From: Novosphingobium lindaniclasticum LE124
GTDB lineage: Bacteria; Pseudomonadota; Alphaproteobacteria; Sphingomonadales; Sphingomonadaceae
Assembly (NCBI RefSeq): GCF_000445125.1
Contig: NZ_ATHL01000100.1
Span: forward strand, 62,001-126,000
Direction of reading: 5' to 3'
DNA length: 64,000 nt
This document shows, piece by piece, positions 45,491 to 54,576 of the stretch. Under the pieces are notes generated by a model. The model did not search any database. It was not told where the DNA came from and was given only the letters and a program-made list of their open reading frames with translations. The number at the start of each line of letters is the position of its first letter. Position 1 is the first letter of the stretch. Made by a program: the position numbers and the translations under genes.

Positions 45491-45712
45491 ATGCGCACCC
45501 GCTTCGGCGTCTGCCGGCGCAAGCGGCGCTATGTGAGCGAGGCGGACGCGCTGGAGGTGGTGGCGAAAGCGACAATCGTGCTGCGGCCCTATCGCTGCGG
45601 ACTGTGTCGACAATATCACCTGACGAGCCGGACCAAGGGGATGCGGGTCCCGCGGTTCGTTCTGGAAAGAGTGATGGAAGAGGAAAACAGGCGCGCTGAG
45701 AGGATTTTCTAA
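45491..45712 (+). CDS. Small Cys-containing basic protein
   Basis: 73 residues from ATG at 45491, 1 nt after the NUDIX stop. It is rich in Arg (MRTRFGVCRRKRRY) and has a CGLC pair followed by a His (YRCGLCRQYHLTSR), which with the early Cys could form a small metal knuckle or bind nucleic acid. The C-terminal helix is charged. I recognise no family name. Confidence 0.72.
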   Translation: MRTRFGVCRRKRRYVSEADALEVVAKATIVLRPYRCGLCRQYHLTSRTKGMRVPRFVLERVMEEENRRAERIF

Positions 45713-45865
45713 TCGGATGGACCACCTGATAACTCGAAAAATGCGTCAAACCAGAAAGTCAGAGTGGCTGATCCGAAGCAGTCGGATCGGAAACCGCTCT
45801 AGCCCCCTGTCCTCGCCAATACTGTCGATGCTGCGCCCTGCACCATTCGGTGCGCCCGCCTTGCC

Positions 45866-46735
45866 TCAAAGCGTCGTGAAGATCGCTCCGAAATCCTTTC
45901 CGCCATTGCCCTCTTCCACGAAGGCTTCGTAGATCCGGGTGGCGTGTTCGCCCATCGGCACTTTGGCGCCGGATGCCTCGGCTCCCGCCATGGCCAACCG
46001 CAAATCCTTCAGCATCAGCGCAGAGGCGAAGCCGCCGGCATAGCCGTTGTCTGCCGGGCTGTTCGCGCCGACGCCCGGCATCGGGGTATAGTCGTTGAGG
46101 GACCAGCAGTAGCCGGTGGCCTTGGAACTGATGTCGTAGAAGGTCTGCGGATCGAGGCCCGCCTTCTCGGCCAGGGCCAGGGCCTCGCAAGTGCCGATCA
46201 TGTGGATCGCCAGGAGCATGTTGTTGCACATCTTGGCGACCTGCCCCGCACCGGTCTCCCCGGCGTGGATCACCGCCTTGGCCATCGGTTCGAGTACAGT
46301 CCTGGCCTGCTCGAACGCCGCTTCGCTACCACCGACCATGAACGTCAGCGTTCCGCCATTGGCCGCCGCGATGCCTCCGGACACCGGTGCGTCGACCATC
46401 TCGTACCCCGCCTCATGAGCCAGTTCCACCACTTCGCGCGCAGTGGCGAGGTCGATGGTCGAGCAGTCGAGAAGGAGCGCACCCTTGGGGGCCCTGGCGA
46501 AAACCTCCCCTGTATAGACCGCGCGCACGATCGCACCGTTGGGCAACATCGTCACCACCGCGTCCACGCCCTCGACCGCTTCGGACACCGTGCCGAAAGG
46601 GGCGCAGCCGTGTTCGGCGGCTTTGGCCGAGGCCTCGGCAGAGAGGTCGAAAGCATTCACCGCGTGGCCCGCCTTGACCAAGTTCGCGGCCATGCCGCCA
46701 CCCATGTTGCCAAGACCGATGAAAGCGATTTTCAT
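45866..46735 (-). CDS. mmsB: 3-hydroxyisobutyrate dehydrogenase
   Basis: 289 residues. It oxidises 3-hydroxyisobutyrate to methylmalonate semialdehyde in valine breakdown. The Rossmann start MKIAFIGLGNMGGGMA, the DAPVSGGIAAANGGTL substrate loop, and the catalytic Lys in GAGQVAKMCNNML are all present. ATG at 46735 follows GGGAGAGAAC. It is the last gene of the valine operon. Confidence 0.95.
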   Translation of the reverse strand: MKIAFIGLGNMGGGMAANLVKAGHAVNAFDLSAEASAKAAEHGCAPFGTVSEAVEGVDAVVTMLPNGAIVRAVYTGEVFARAPKGALLLDCSTIDLATAREVVELAHEAGYEMVDAPVSGGIAAANGGTLTFMVGGSEAAFEQARTVLEPMAKAVIHAGETGAGQVAKMCNNMLLAIHMIGTCEALALAEKAGLDPQTFYDISSKATGYCWSLNDYTPMPGVGANSPADNGYAGGFASALMLKDLRLAMAGAEASGAKVPMGEHATRIYEAFVEEGNGGKDFGAIFTTL

Positions 46736-46852
46736 GACGTTCTCTCCCAATCTACCGGGCACACGCCCGCTGCCCCGGCTTGAGCCGGGACTGAACTTCC
46801 CAACATCAAGCTGCTCGTATGACCGCCTGGCCCGCCAAGGTCTCGCGCCGGC

Positions 46853-47635
46853 TTACTGGCCCTTCCACGTGCCGGGGCGCTTTTCGACGAACGCGGCCAT
46901 GCCTTCAGCCTTGTCCTCGGTCGACGCGAGCACCTGGAACATGCGGCGTTCCAGGATCAGGCCGGTGTCGAGCGTTGTTTCGAAGGCCATGTTGACCATT
47001 TCCTTGTTCATCATCGCGGCGAGGGGCGGCATTGCGGCGATCGCTTCGGCAGCCGCCAGCGCTTCGGCGAGAAGCTGATCCAGCGGTACAACGCGGCTGA
47101 CGAGCCCGGTGCGCTCGGCCTCGGCCGCATCCATCATTCGGCCGGTGAGGCACATGTCCATGGCCTTGGCCTTGCCTACCGCACGCGCCAGGCGCTGCGA
47201 ACCGCCCATGCCGGGAGCGACGCCCAGCTTGATCTCGGGCTGGCCGAACCGGGCATTCTCGGAGGCGATGATGAAGTCCGCCATCATCGCCAGTTCGCAA
47301 CCGCCGCCGAGCGCAAAGCCGTTTACTGCGGCAATCCACGGCTTGCGCGTGGTCTTGACGATCTGGCTTGTCCAACCCGCGAAGAAGTCCTGCGCGTAAA
47401 ATTCCGCACCGGCTTTATCGACCATCTCCTTGATGTCGGCCCCAGCGGCGAAGGCCTTCTCTCCCAGGCCGGTCAACACGGCGCAGCCCTGCGTGCGGTC
47501 TGCCTCGAACGCTGCGAACGCCTGGATCAGATCTTCGAGGACCCTAGAGTTCAGCGCATTGAGCGCCTGCGGCCGGTTGAGCGTGATAAGAGTGACATTG
47601 CCTTTTTTCTCGACCAGTATCGTCTCGTAGCTCAT
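46853..47635 (-). CDS. Enoyl-CoA hydratase (valine pathway)
   Basis: 260 residues. The crotonase fold has the oxyanion loop [26 protein letters not shown] and [17 protein letters not shown] with catalytic Glu residues. In this operon it should hydrate methacrylyl-CoA, though the same fold also serves general fatty-acid oxidation. ATG at 47635 overlaps the stop of the hydrolase gene by 4 nt. Confidence 0.92.
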   Translation of the reverse strand: MSYETILVEKKGNVTLITLNRPQALNALNSRVLEDLIQAFAAFEADRTQGCAVLTGLGEKAFAAGADIKEMVDKAGAEFYAQDFFAGWTSQIVKTTRKPWIAAVNGFALGGGCELAMMADFIIASENARFGQPEIKLGVAPGMGGSQRLARAVGKAKAMDMCLTGRMMDAAEAERTGLVSRVVPLDQLLAEALAAAEAIAAMPPLAAMMNKEMVNMAFETTLDTGLILERRMFQVLASTEDKAEGMAAFVEKRPGTWKGQ

Positions 47636-48690
47636 CGGGGCTTCCATTCCTCTTCTGGGGCGAGCGGCGCGAAGATCGCGTCCAGCATCGCGTCGGTGAC
47701 GCCTTCCGGCGTCGGCGGATTCCACTGCGGCGCCTGGTCCTTGTCGACGATTACCGCGCGCACGCCCTCGGCAAAGTCCGGCAGCACCAGCACGCGGCTG
47801 GCGATGCGATATTCCATGGCCATGTTCTGCTCGAAACTGACCAGCCTCGACGACGTGGCAAGCTGTCGCAGCGCGACCTTGCAGGCCTGCGGACTCTTGG
47901 TGCGCAAGGTAGCGAGTTCACGCACCGCCCATTCGCTGTCGTCAGCTTCCAGGGACGATAGCACCTGCTCCAGCGTGTCGCCCGCGAAGTGCTTGCGGAT
48001 CTGGGCCTCGTGAGCCGCGATCTTGGGCTCGGGCGGCTTGACGGACAGCGCCCCCAGCACGCCGCCGATCTCATGCCCGGCAGCGATACGGCGCTTGGCT
48101 TCCGCCAGAGCCTCGCTTGGCAGATAATGCGTGGCAAGGCCCGCCCAAAGGCATTCGCTACCGTCCAGCCGCGCACCGGTGAGCGCGAGGAACTGACCGA
48201 GACGTCCCTCAAGGCGCGAAAGATACCAGCCGCCGCCCACGTCAGGAAACAGGCCGATCCCGGTTTCGGGCATGGCGAAACGCGTATGCTCGGTCGCCAC
48301 TCGGAACTGCGCAGGCTGTGAAATGCCGACGCCCCCGCCCATGGTGACGCCGTCCATGAACGCGACCACGGGCTTGGGGTAGGTGAAAAGCTGATGGTTG
48401 AGCTGATACTCGGCCAGGAAAAAGCGGCGACCTTCCGCGCCTTGATCTTCCAGTGCGGACCGGCGCAGCAGGTTTATGTCTCCGCCCGAACAGAAGCCGC
48501 GCCCCTCGCTGTGCTCGATGATCACCGCCTTCACTTCGCTGTCGGCTGCCCAGCCGGCGAGAGAAAGGCTCATCGATTCGCACATGCCCAGCGTCAGGGC
48601 ATGGATGGCCTTGGGACGATTGAGCGAAATCACGCCCGCCCCGCCCTCGCGGCGGGTGAGAATTTCGGCGGCGAGAATGTCGGTATCCAT
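47632..48690 (-). CDS. 3-hydroxyisobutyryl-CoA hydrolase
   Basis: 352 residues from ATG at 48690, which has AGGA 7 nt upstream; an ATG two codons earlier (48696) is too close to it. The hydrolase branch of the crotonase family is shown by [46 protein letters not shown] and the long C-terminal extension. It frees 3-hydroxyisobutyrate from CoA in valine breakdown and is followed by the hydratase gene with an ATGA overlap. Confidence 0.94.
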   Translation of the reverse strand: MDTDILAAEILTRREGGAGVISLNRPKAIHALTLGMCESMSLSLAGWAADSEVKAVIIEHSEGRGFCSGGDINLLRRSALEDQGAEGRRFFLAEYQLNHQLFTYPKPVVAFMDGVTMGGGVGISQPAQFRVATEHTRFAMPETGIGLFPDVGGGWYLSRLEGRLGQFLALTGARLDGSECLWAGLATHYLPSEALAEAKRRIAAGHEIGGVLGALSVKPPEPKIAAHEAQIRKHFAGDTLEQVLSSLEADDSEWAVRELATLRTKSPQACKVALRQLATSSRLVSFEQNMAMEYRIASRVLVLPDFAEGVRAVIVDKDQAPQWNPPTPEGVTDAMLDAIFAPLAPEEEWKPR

Positions 48691-48737
48691 GGTCATGTCC
48701 TGCCTTTGCCTCGGCGCGGTTTTCAGTTCAGGCCGGT

Positions 48738-49895
48738 TTACTTCAGGAGGTCACGGCCGATGATCATCCGCATGACCTCGTTGGTGCCTTCGAGGATACG
48801 ATGGACGCGCAAGTCGCGCCAGAAGCGCTCGATGGGATAGTCGCGAAGATAGCCGTATCCGCCGAAAAGTTGCAGCGCGCGGTCGACGACGGAAGAGCCC
48901 GTGTCGCTGGCCATCATCTTGGCCATGGCAGCGAAGCGGGTCTTGTCGGAAGAACCGGCAGTGACCTTGGCCGCGGCGAGATAGAGCAGAGCGCGGGCCG
49001 CCTCCAATTCTGCAGCCATTTCCGCGAGCCGGAACTGCGTGTTCTGGAAATCGGCAAGCGGCTGGTCGAACTGCTTGCGATCCTTCACGTACTGGATCGC
49101 CTCGTCCAGGCAGCGCTGGGCGCCGCCCAGCGAGCAGGCGCCGATATTGAGGCGTCCGCCGTCCAGCCCGGCCATGGCGAACTTGAAGCCGTCTCCCTCG
49201 GCCCCGACCCGGTTCTCCGCCGGGATGCGGGCACCCTCGAAGATCACCTGCGCGGTCGGCGAAGCGTTCCAGCCGAGCTTCTTCTCGGGCGCACCGAAGG
49301 AAACGCCGGGCGTGTCCTTGTCCACCACGAAGCAGGATATTCCGCGCGACTTGTGCTCGCCGGTACGGGCCATGACGACATAGACGTCGTTGTAGCCGCC
49401 GCCGGAGATGAACTGCTTGGTGCCGTTCAGCACGTAATGGTCGCCGTCCAGCCGGGCCGAGGTCTTGAGCGCCGCCGCGTCCGAGCCGGAACCCGGCTCC
49501 GTCAGGCAGTAGGAGCCGATCTTCTCCATCGAGCAGAGGTCGGGAAGATAGCGATCCTTGAGCTGCTGGTCACCGAACCGGTCGATCATCCAGGCGACCA
49601 TGTTGTGGATCGAGATATAGGCGCTGGTCGCCGGGCAGCCGTAGGACATGGCCTCCATGATCAGCGCCGCGTCGAGACGGCCGAGGCCGATGCCGCCGTT
49701 TTCCTCGGACACGTAGATCGCCCCGAAGCCGAGTTCCCCGGCGGCCTTCCAGACATCGACGGGATAGTGGTGCTTCTCGTCCCACTCGGCGGCGTAGGGC
49801 GTTATGCGGTCGGCGGTGAACTTGCGCGCGGTCTCCTGGATCGCGAGTTGGTCCTCGGTCAGGCCAAATTGCCCGGCTTGTAACTCTTGGCTCAT
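48738..49895 (-). CDS. Acyl-CoA dehydrogenase, probably isobutyryl-CoA
   Basis: 385 residues. FAD-dependent dehydrogenase with YCLTEPGSGSDAAAL, the C-terminal LFGGYGYLRDYPIERFWRDLRVHRILEGTNEVMRMIIGR and MAGLDGGRLNIGACSLG. The QLFGGYGY region fits the short-branched-chain group (ACAD8). From its place in the operon, the substrate is likely isobutyryl-CoA, giving methacrylyl-CoA; this is inferred from context. Confidence 0.93.
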   Translation of the reverse strand: MSQELQAGQFGLTEDQLAIQETARKFTADRITPYAAEWDEKHHYPVDVWKAAGELGFGAIYVSEENGGIGLGRLDAALIMEAMSYGCPATSAYISIHNMVAWMIDRFGDQQLKDRYLPDLCSMEKIGSYCLTEPGSGSDAAALKTSARLDGDHYVLNGTKQFISGGGYNDVYVVMARTGEHKSRGISCFVVDKDTPGVSFGAPEKKLGWNASPTAQVIFEGARIPAENRVGAEGDGFKFAMAGLDGGRLNIGACSLGGAQRCLDEAIQYVKDRKQFDQPLADFQNTQFRLAEMAAELEAARALLYLAAAKVTAGSSDKTRFAAMAKMMASDTGSSVVDRALQLFGGYGYLRDYPIERFWRDLRVHRILEGTNEVMRMIIGRDLLK

Positions 49896-49925
49896 CTCTG
49901 TCCCTGTCAGGTACGATGGGATGCC

Positions 49926-50405
49926 TCAGGGGCATTTCTTGTAAGTCAGCGTCCCGGGCGCTGCATCCGGGCCGGTATCCTTGCGGATCAATGTCTTGCC
50001 GCCATCGGGAGAGGACAGCGCGACGTCCAGATTCCAGCTTTGCCCTTCACCCGTGAAAGCGAAGCTCGCCTTGAGCGCGCTGGCGGATCCAGATTGGATC
50101 GCACCGAGCGTGGCAGCCGATTCGTAGAATTTCAGCGTATCGGCATCGATCGTCAGCAGACCCTTGGCGTCCCCCCTCGTGCTGGTGCAATCGGCATCGA
50201 CGATCCCCCAGCGCCCCTGCAGAACGGCCGGAATAGCCGTTGGCACGGCCGCTGGCTCGATGGCGACCGACGCTGCAGGTTCGGGCAGAGCCTCCTCGGT
50301 TGGCTGCGCGGTGGGGCCGGCCGGCTCCTTCGAGCAGGCCGCCAGGGCAAGGGCGAATATCGAAACAACGACGGTGGATCCGAGGGCCTTCCCGATCTTC
50401 ATCAT
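49926..50405 (-). CDS. Lipoprotein inside the valine operon
   Basis: 159 residues with a lipoprotein signal (ALAACSKEP, lipid Cys about residue 24), a Pro/Ala/Glu-rich linker (about 27-60) and a small domain with WGIVDADCTSTRGDAKGLL, GEGQSWNLDVAL and a final Cys (YKKCP), so a disulfide with the other Cys is possible. I do not recognise the family. It lies on the same strand between mmsA and the dehydrogenase gene, so it is likely in the operon. Confidence 0.8.
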   Translation of the reverse strand: MMKIGKALGSTVVVSIFALALAACSKEPAGPTAQPTEEALPEPAASVAIEPAAVPTAIPAVLQGRWGIVDADCTSTRGDAKGLLTIDADTLKFYESAATLGAIQSGSASALKASFAFTGEGQSWNLDVALSSPDGGKTLIRKDTGPDAAPGTLTYKKCP

Positions 50406-50503
50406 CGTAAGACGTCCTTTCTGCGAGCGTTCGAAACAAACACCCGCGATCCGTACCCTGTTCCGCCCGCATTGCGAATGCCCTTCGCGTTCCTCCCCTC
50501 ACG

Positions 50504-51997
50504 TTACCCCATGGTCGGAATGATGAAGGCGCTGTCTCCCGCGCCGCCGTCCGGCCAGCGCTGGGTGACCGTCTTCACCTTGGTCCAGAAGCGCACGCCT
50601 TCCATGCCGTACTGGTTGTGATCGCTGAAGGCCGAGCGCTTCCAGCCGCCGAAGCTATGGTAGGCGACCGGCACCGGAATCGGCACGTTCACGCCGACCA
50701 TGCCCACCTGCACGCGCTGCACGAATTCGCGCGCGGCATGGCCATTGCGGGTGAAGATGGCGACGCCGTTGCCATACTGGTGCCGGGAGGGAAGCTCCAC
50801 CGCCTCCTCGAAGGTCTTTGCGCGGACGATCTGGAGCACGGGGCCGAAGATCTCCTCCTTGTAGGCGCGCATCTCGGTGTGGACGTGATCGAAGAGCGAG
50901 GGGCCGACGAAGAAGCCGTCCTCGTACCCCTGCAGCGAGAATCCGCGCCCGTCGACCACCAGTTCGGCGCCCTCGTCCACACCGGTCTGGATCCAGTCCT
51001 CGACCCTCTGCTTGTGCAGCGCCGTGACGACCGGGCCATACTGCGCTTCGGGATCGTGGGACACCCCGACCTTGAGCTTGTCGATCGCGGCGACCAGTTT
51101 TTCACGCAGGATATCGGCCGTCTCGTCACCCACCGGAACCGCGACCGGCAGCGCCATGCAGCGCTCGCCCGCCGAGCCATAGGCGGCGCCCATGATCTCG
51201 TTGACGGTCTGGTCCATGTCCGCATCGGGCATGACGATGGCATGGTTCTTGGCGCCGCCCATCGCCTGCACGCGTTTGCCGGCAGCGACGCCGCGCGAAT
51301 AGACGTAATGCGCGATGTCGGACGAGCCGACGAAGCTGACAGCGGCAATGCCCGGATGATCGAGGATCGCATCGACCATCTCCTTGTCGCCGTGAACGAC
51401 CTGGAGCACGCCCTCGGGCGCGCCGGCTTCCAGAAACAGTTCGGCAAGGCGGTTCGGCACCGAAGGATCGCGCTCGGACGGCTTGAGAATGAACGTGTTG
51501 CCCACGGCCACGGCCGGAGCGAACATCCACATGGGGATCATCGCCGGGAAGTTGAACGGCGTGATACCCGCCCCCACGCCCAGCGGAGCGCGCAGCGAAT
51601 AGACGTCGATGCCGGGACCAGCGCCCTGCGTATATTCGCCCTTCAGCATATGCGGGATGGCACAGCAGAACTCGACCACTTCCAACCCGCGCTGGATGTC
51701 GCCCTTGGCATCGTCCACCACCTTGCCGTGCTCGGAGGCGAGCAGTTCGGCGAGGGACTGCATGTTCTGCTCGATCAGTTCCTTGAACTTGAACAGCACA
51801 CGGGCACGGCGTTGCGGGTTGGTGGCCGCCCATTTGACCTGGGCTGCCTGCGCCGTCGCCACGGCACGATCCAGCAGTGCCTTGTCGCCAAGCGGGACTT
51901 GCGCCTGGACCTGCCCGGTGCTGGGATTGAAGACGTCGCCCAGACGCGCGGCCGAACCGCCGCTTCCGCCGACTACGAAATGGTCAATCAGGCGCAT
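50504..51997 (-). CDS. mmsA: Methylmalonate-semialdehyde dehydrogenase (CoA-acylating)
   Basis: 497 residues. It converts methylmalonate semialdehyde to propionyl-CoA, the last step of valine breakdown. The ALDH pattern is complete: ITPFNFPAMIPMWMF, GSSDIAHYVYSRG, the catalytic Cys in SAGERCMALPVAV, and EIFGPVLQIVRA. It starts the operon on the minus strand, opposite the LysR gene, with 142 nt between the starts. Confidence 0.95.
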   Translation of the reverse strand: MRLIDHFVVGGSGGSAARLGDVFNPSTGQVQAQVPLGDKALLDRAVATAQAAQVKWAATNPQRRARVLFKFKELIEQNMQSLAELLASEHGKVVDDAKGDIQRGLEVVEFCCAIPHMLKGEYTQGAGPGIDVYSLRAPLGVGAGITPFNFPAMIPMWMFAPAVAVGNTFILKPSERDPSVPNRLAELFLEAGAPEGVLQVVHGDKEMVDAILDHPGIAAVSFVGSSDIAHYVYSRGVAAGKRVQAMGGAKNHAIVMPDADMDQTVNEIMGAAYGSAGERCMALPVAVPVGDETADILREKLVAAIDKLKVGVSHDPEAQYGPVVTALHKQRVEDWIQTGVDEGAELVVDGRGFSLQGYEDGFFVGPSLFDHVHTEMRAYKEEIFGPVLQIVRAKTFEEAVELPSRHQYGNGVAIFTRNGHAAREFVQRVQVGMVGVNVPIPVPVAYHSFGGWKRSAFSDHNQYGMEGVRFWTKVKTVTQRWPDGGAGDSAFIIPTMG

Positions 51998-52139
51998 TCC
52001 TCATCCTTTCACGTATTTTCGCAGGCACTCGCGGTGCGCTTTCCCGTTAGGTGGTCTCGCGCCGATTTGCAGGCAAGCTGAAAATACGCCATCGGTGGCT
52101 GCACATTTGCAGCCGCAAGGACTTCACCTCACCGTGACG

Positions 52140-53033
52140 ATGCCATCGATCGACTGGAGCGACTACCAGGCCTTCCTCGCGATCGCCCGCGCGGGACAGC
52201 TTGCCGGGGCCGCGCGCGTGCTTGGAGTCGATCCGACGACCGTCGGACGCCGGTTGCGCCGCCTTGAGGCCTCCCTGGGAACCGCGCTGTTCGAGCAGAC
52301 CCGCAGCGGACAGGAATTGACGGAAGCGGGCGAATCGCTGCTCTCCTCGGTGGAAGCCATGGCAAGCGCCGCCGGGCGCATCACCGAGCACGCCGACGGG
52401 AACGACGGGCTCTACGGCACTTTGCGGATCAGCACTTCGGAAGGGTTCGGCTGCTGGTTCCTCGCTCGCCACCTCCCGCGCTTCCAGGCCGCCCACCCAC
52501 GTCTCGCCATCGACCTCGTCGCCAGCAGCGGTTTCCTGAGCCCGACGCGGCGTGAAGCGGACGTGGCGATCATGCTCTCCCGCCCGCGCACCGGGCCGCT
52601 GGTGGCACACAAGCTCTCCGACTACAGCCTGCGGCTCTACGGCACGCGCGATTACCTTCAAGCCCACGGCACGCCGGCACGCCCTGCCGACCTGTTGGAA
52701 GGCCACGGGCTGGTCGGATATATCCCCGACCTCATCTATGCGCCGGAACTGCGCTATCTGGACGAGATCCAGCCTGGCCTGAAAGCGGCGATCCGGTCTC
52801 CCAGCATCACCGCGCAGCACGGGCTCATAGCCAGCGGCGGCGGGCTCGGCGTATTGCCCTGCTTCATGGCCGATGCCGACCCGCGCCTTGTCGCGGTGCT
52901 GCCCGAAAGGCGGATCGTGCGCAGCTTCTGGTTCGTCACCCATCAGGACATTCGCAAACTCCCGCGGGTGACCGCCTTTCGTCAGTGGCTTGACGAAACC
53001 GCCGCGTGCATGGAGGGAATACTCAAGCCCTGA
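52140..53033 (+). CDS. LysR-family regulator, divergent from mmsA
   Basis: 297 residues. N-terminal helix-turn-helix (WSDYQAFLAIARAGQLAGAARVLGVDPTTVGRRLRRLEASLG) and a C-terminal effector-binding domain. ATG at 52140 was taken because it gives the standard LysR start; the open frame runs far upstream. Its place opposite the valine operon suggests that it controls mmsA and the genes after it, as well as itself. The effector is unknown. Confidence 0.92.
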   Translation: MPSIDWSDYQAFLAIARAGQLAGAARVLGVDPTTVGRRLRRLEASLGTALFEQTRSGQELTEAGESLLSSVEAMASAAGRITEHADGNDGLYGTLRISTSEGFGCWFLARHLPRFQAAHPRLAIDLVASSGFLSPTRREADVAIMLSRPRTGPLVAHKLSDYSLRLYGTRDYLQAHGTPARPADLLEGHGLVGYIPDLIYAPELRYLDEIQPGLKAAIRSPSITAQHGLIASGGGLGVLPCFMADADPRLVAVLPERRIVRSFWFVTHQDIRKLPRVTAFRQWLDETAACMEGILKP

Positions 53034-53061
53034 GCGCACCGCGGCGGCCTCCATCGACAGG

Positions 53062-53568
53062 ATGAATGAACCAGTGACCACAACGACCATCGATCCGGCA
53101 GAATTCCGCAAGGTGCTGGGCAGCTACCCGACCGGCGTCTGCGTGATCACGGCGCTCGACGATGACGACAGGCCGGCCGGCATGGTGGTCGGCTCGTTCA
53201 CCTCGGTCTCGCTCGACCCGCCGCTCGTGGGCTTCTTCCCCGACCGCAAGAGCACGTCCTGGCCGCAGATCGAGAAGGCCGGGCACTTCTGCGTCAACGT
53301 CATGGCCAGCGACCAGACCGACGTCTGCCGGGCCGTGACCGCCAAGGGCGACCAGAAGTTCGTCGGCGTCGACTACGTCGTTTCCGATCACAACCTGCCG
53401 ATCATCCGGGATTCGATCGCCGCCATCGAATGCCGCCTCTATTCGGTGACCGAGGCGGGCGACCACTGGTTCGTGCTGGGGGAAGTCCTGCGCATGGAAA
53501 CCGTTCGCGAGGACGATCCCATGCTGTTCCACAAGGGACGCTACGGTGGTTTCGCCGAGCGGATGTAA
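53062..53568 (+). CDS. Flavin reductase family protein
   Basis: 168 residues with the FMN-binding split-barrel fold: FRKVLGSYPTGVCVITAL, GMVVGSFTSVSLDPPLVGFF, HFCVNVMASDQ and the final HKGRYGGF. These proteins supply reduced flavin to a partner monooxygenase or are reductases on their own. No large monooxygenase subunit is beside it in this window; an alpha/beta hydrolase follows. It starts 28 nt after the LysR stop. Confidence 0.9.
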   Translation: MNEPVTTTTIDPAEFRKVLGSYPTGVCVITALDDDDRPAGMVVGSFTSVSLDPPLVGFFPDRKSTSWPQIEKAGHFCVNVMASDQTDVCRAVTAKGDQKFVGVDYVVSDHNLPIIRDSIAAIECRLYSVTEAGDHWFVLGEVLRMETVREDDPMLFHKGRYGGFAERM

Positions 53569-53658
53569 TCCGGTTCCCCGCCCGGCAAGCCATGAGCGCT
53601 TCGGGCCGTGCACGCGGATTTCCACGCCCTTCTTGCGCGCGGGAGCGCTAGCGGCCTG

Positions 53659-54441
53659 ATGCAGGAATTCACCATCGAGATCGGCCAGGCCAGGATCGCC
53701 GGTTGGCGGCGCGAGGGCACTGGGACGCCGCTGGTGCTGGTCCACGGCTTCGCCGGGTCGCGGCTCGATTGGGAGCCGGTCATCGCCGCCCTGCCCGGCG
53801 ACATGTCGCTGGTCGCGTTCGACCTGCGCGGCTTCGGCGCATCCACCGCCGAACCCGGGCAACCGTTCGCGCATTCGGAAGATCTGCTGGCCCTGTTGGG
53901 CACGCTCGGCCTGGCCGATGCCGACTTGTGCGGCCTGTCGCTCGGCGGCGGCACGGTGCTGAACTTCGCGCTCAACCATCCGGCACGCGTCAGGCGAATG
54001 GTGCTGGTCAGCCCGCTCATGGTCGGCTGGTCGTGGAGCACGGAATGGATCACGCGGTGGAAGATGATCGGCCGCGCGGCGCGGAGCGGAAACATGCCTC
54101 TGGCGCGCCAACTCTGGTGGGAGCACCCGCTGTTCGAAACCACGCGGGGAGGACCGGAAGCGGCGCGCCTGCGCGCCGGGATCGACGCCTTCCACGGGCA
54201 TCAATGGGTGCAGGACGACCAGCGCCCGGAACGGCCGGAAGTCGATCGGCTTACCGATCTGGCGATCCCCACTTTGCTCGCGACCGGCAGCCGCGACACC
54301 GACGACTTCCGGCTGATGGCGGACCTCATCGGGACGGCCGGGAACACAGTGCGGCGCGTGGATTTCGAAGGCGCGGGGCATCTGCTCAATCTCGAAGTGC
54401 CGGAGCGGCTCGCCCGCGAAATGGCCGTCTTCCTTCGATAG
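53659..54441 (+). CDS. Alpha/beta-fold hydrolase
   Basis: 260 residues from ATG at 53659 (an earlier GTG at 53608 is possible). Classic order: oxyanion LVHGFAGSRLDWE (28-39), nucleophile Ser94 in GLSLGG, an Asp in the 3' third (TGSRDTDDF) and His in GAGHLLNLE. It may cleave a C-C or ester bond; such hydrolases often stand with a flavin reductase in aromatic-ring breakdown, but the substrate cannot be read here. Confidence 0.88.
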   Translation: MQEFTIEIGQARIAGWRREGTGTPLVLVHGFAGSRLDWEPVIAALPGDMSLVAFDLRGFGASTAEPGQPFAHSEDLLALLGTLGLADADLCGLSLGGGTVLNFALNHPARVRRMVLVSPLMVGWSWSTEWITRWKMIGRAARSGNMPLARQLWWEHPLFETTRGGPEAARLRAGIDAFHGHQWVQDDQRPERPEVDRLTDLAIPTLLATGSRDTDDFRLMADLIGTAGNTVRRVDFEGAGHLLNLEVPERLAREMAVFLR

Positions 54442-54520
54442 GCCCTCATCCCGGGCCGCATCGGCTATGCCGCAGATGCAGCGTGTTCCCTGCTCCCTGC
54501 CCTGTTCGATGCAGTAACAA

Positions 54521-54557
54521 GAAAAGGGCGACGCAGCCTGTAAGACTGCATCGCCCC
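54521..54557 (-). terminator. Terminator of the TonB-dependent receptor gene
   Basis: GGGCGACGCAG (54527-54537) pairs with CTGCATCGCCC (54547-54557), with one G-T pair. On the minus strand a run TTTTCTT follows. It lies 20 nt after the receptor stop. Confidence 0.85.
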
Positions 54558-54576
54558 TCTCAACGGATCGACAGGA

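Noticed and set aside
53062..54441. Aromatic ring-cleavage operon from the flavin reductase and alpha/beta hydrolase
   Set aside because: No dioxygenase, large monooxygenase subunit or other pathway gene is adjacent, so the pair alone cannot support such a call.
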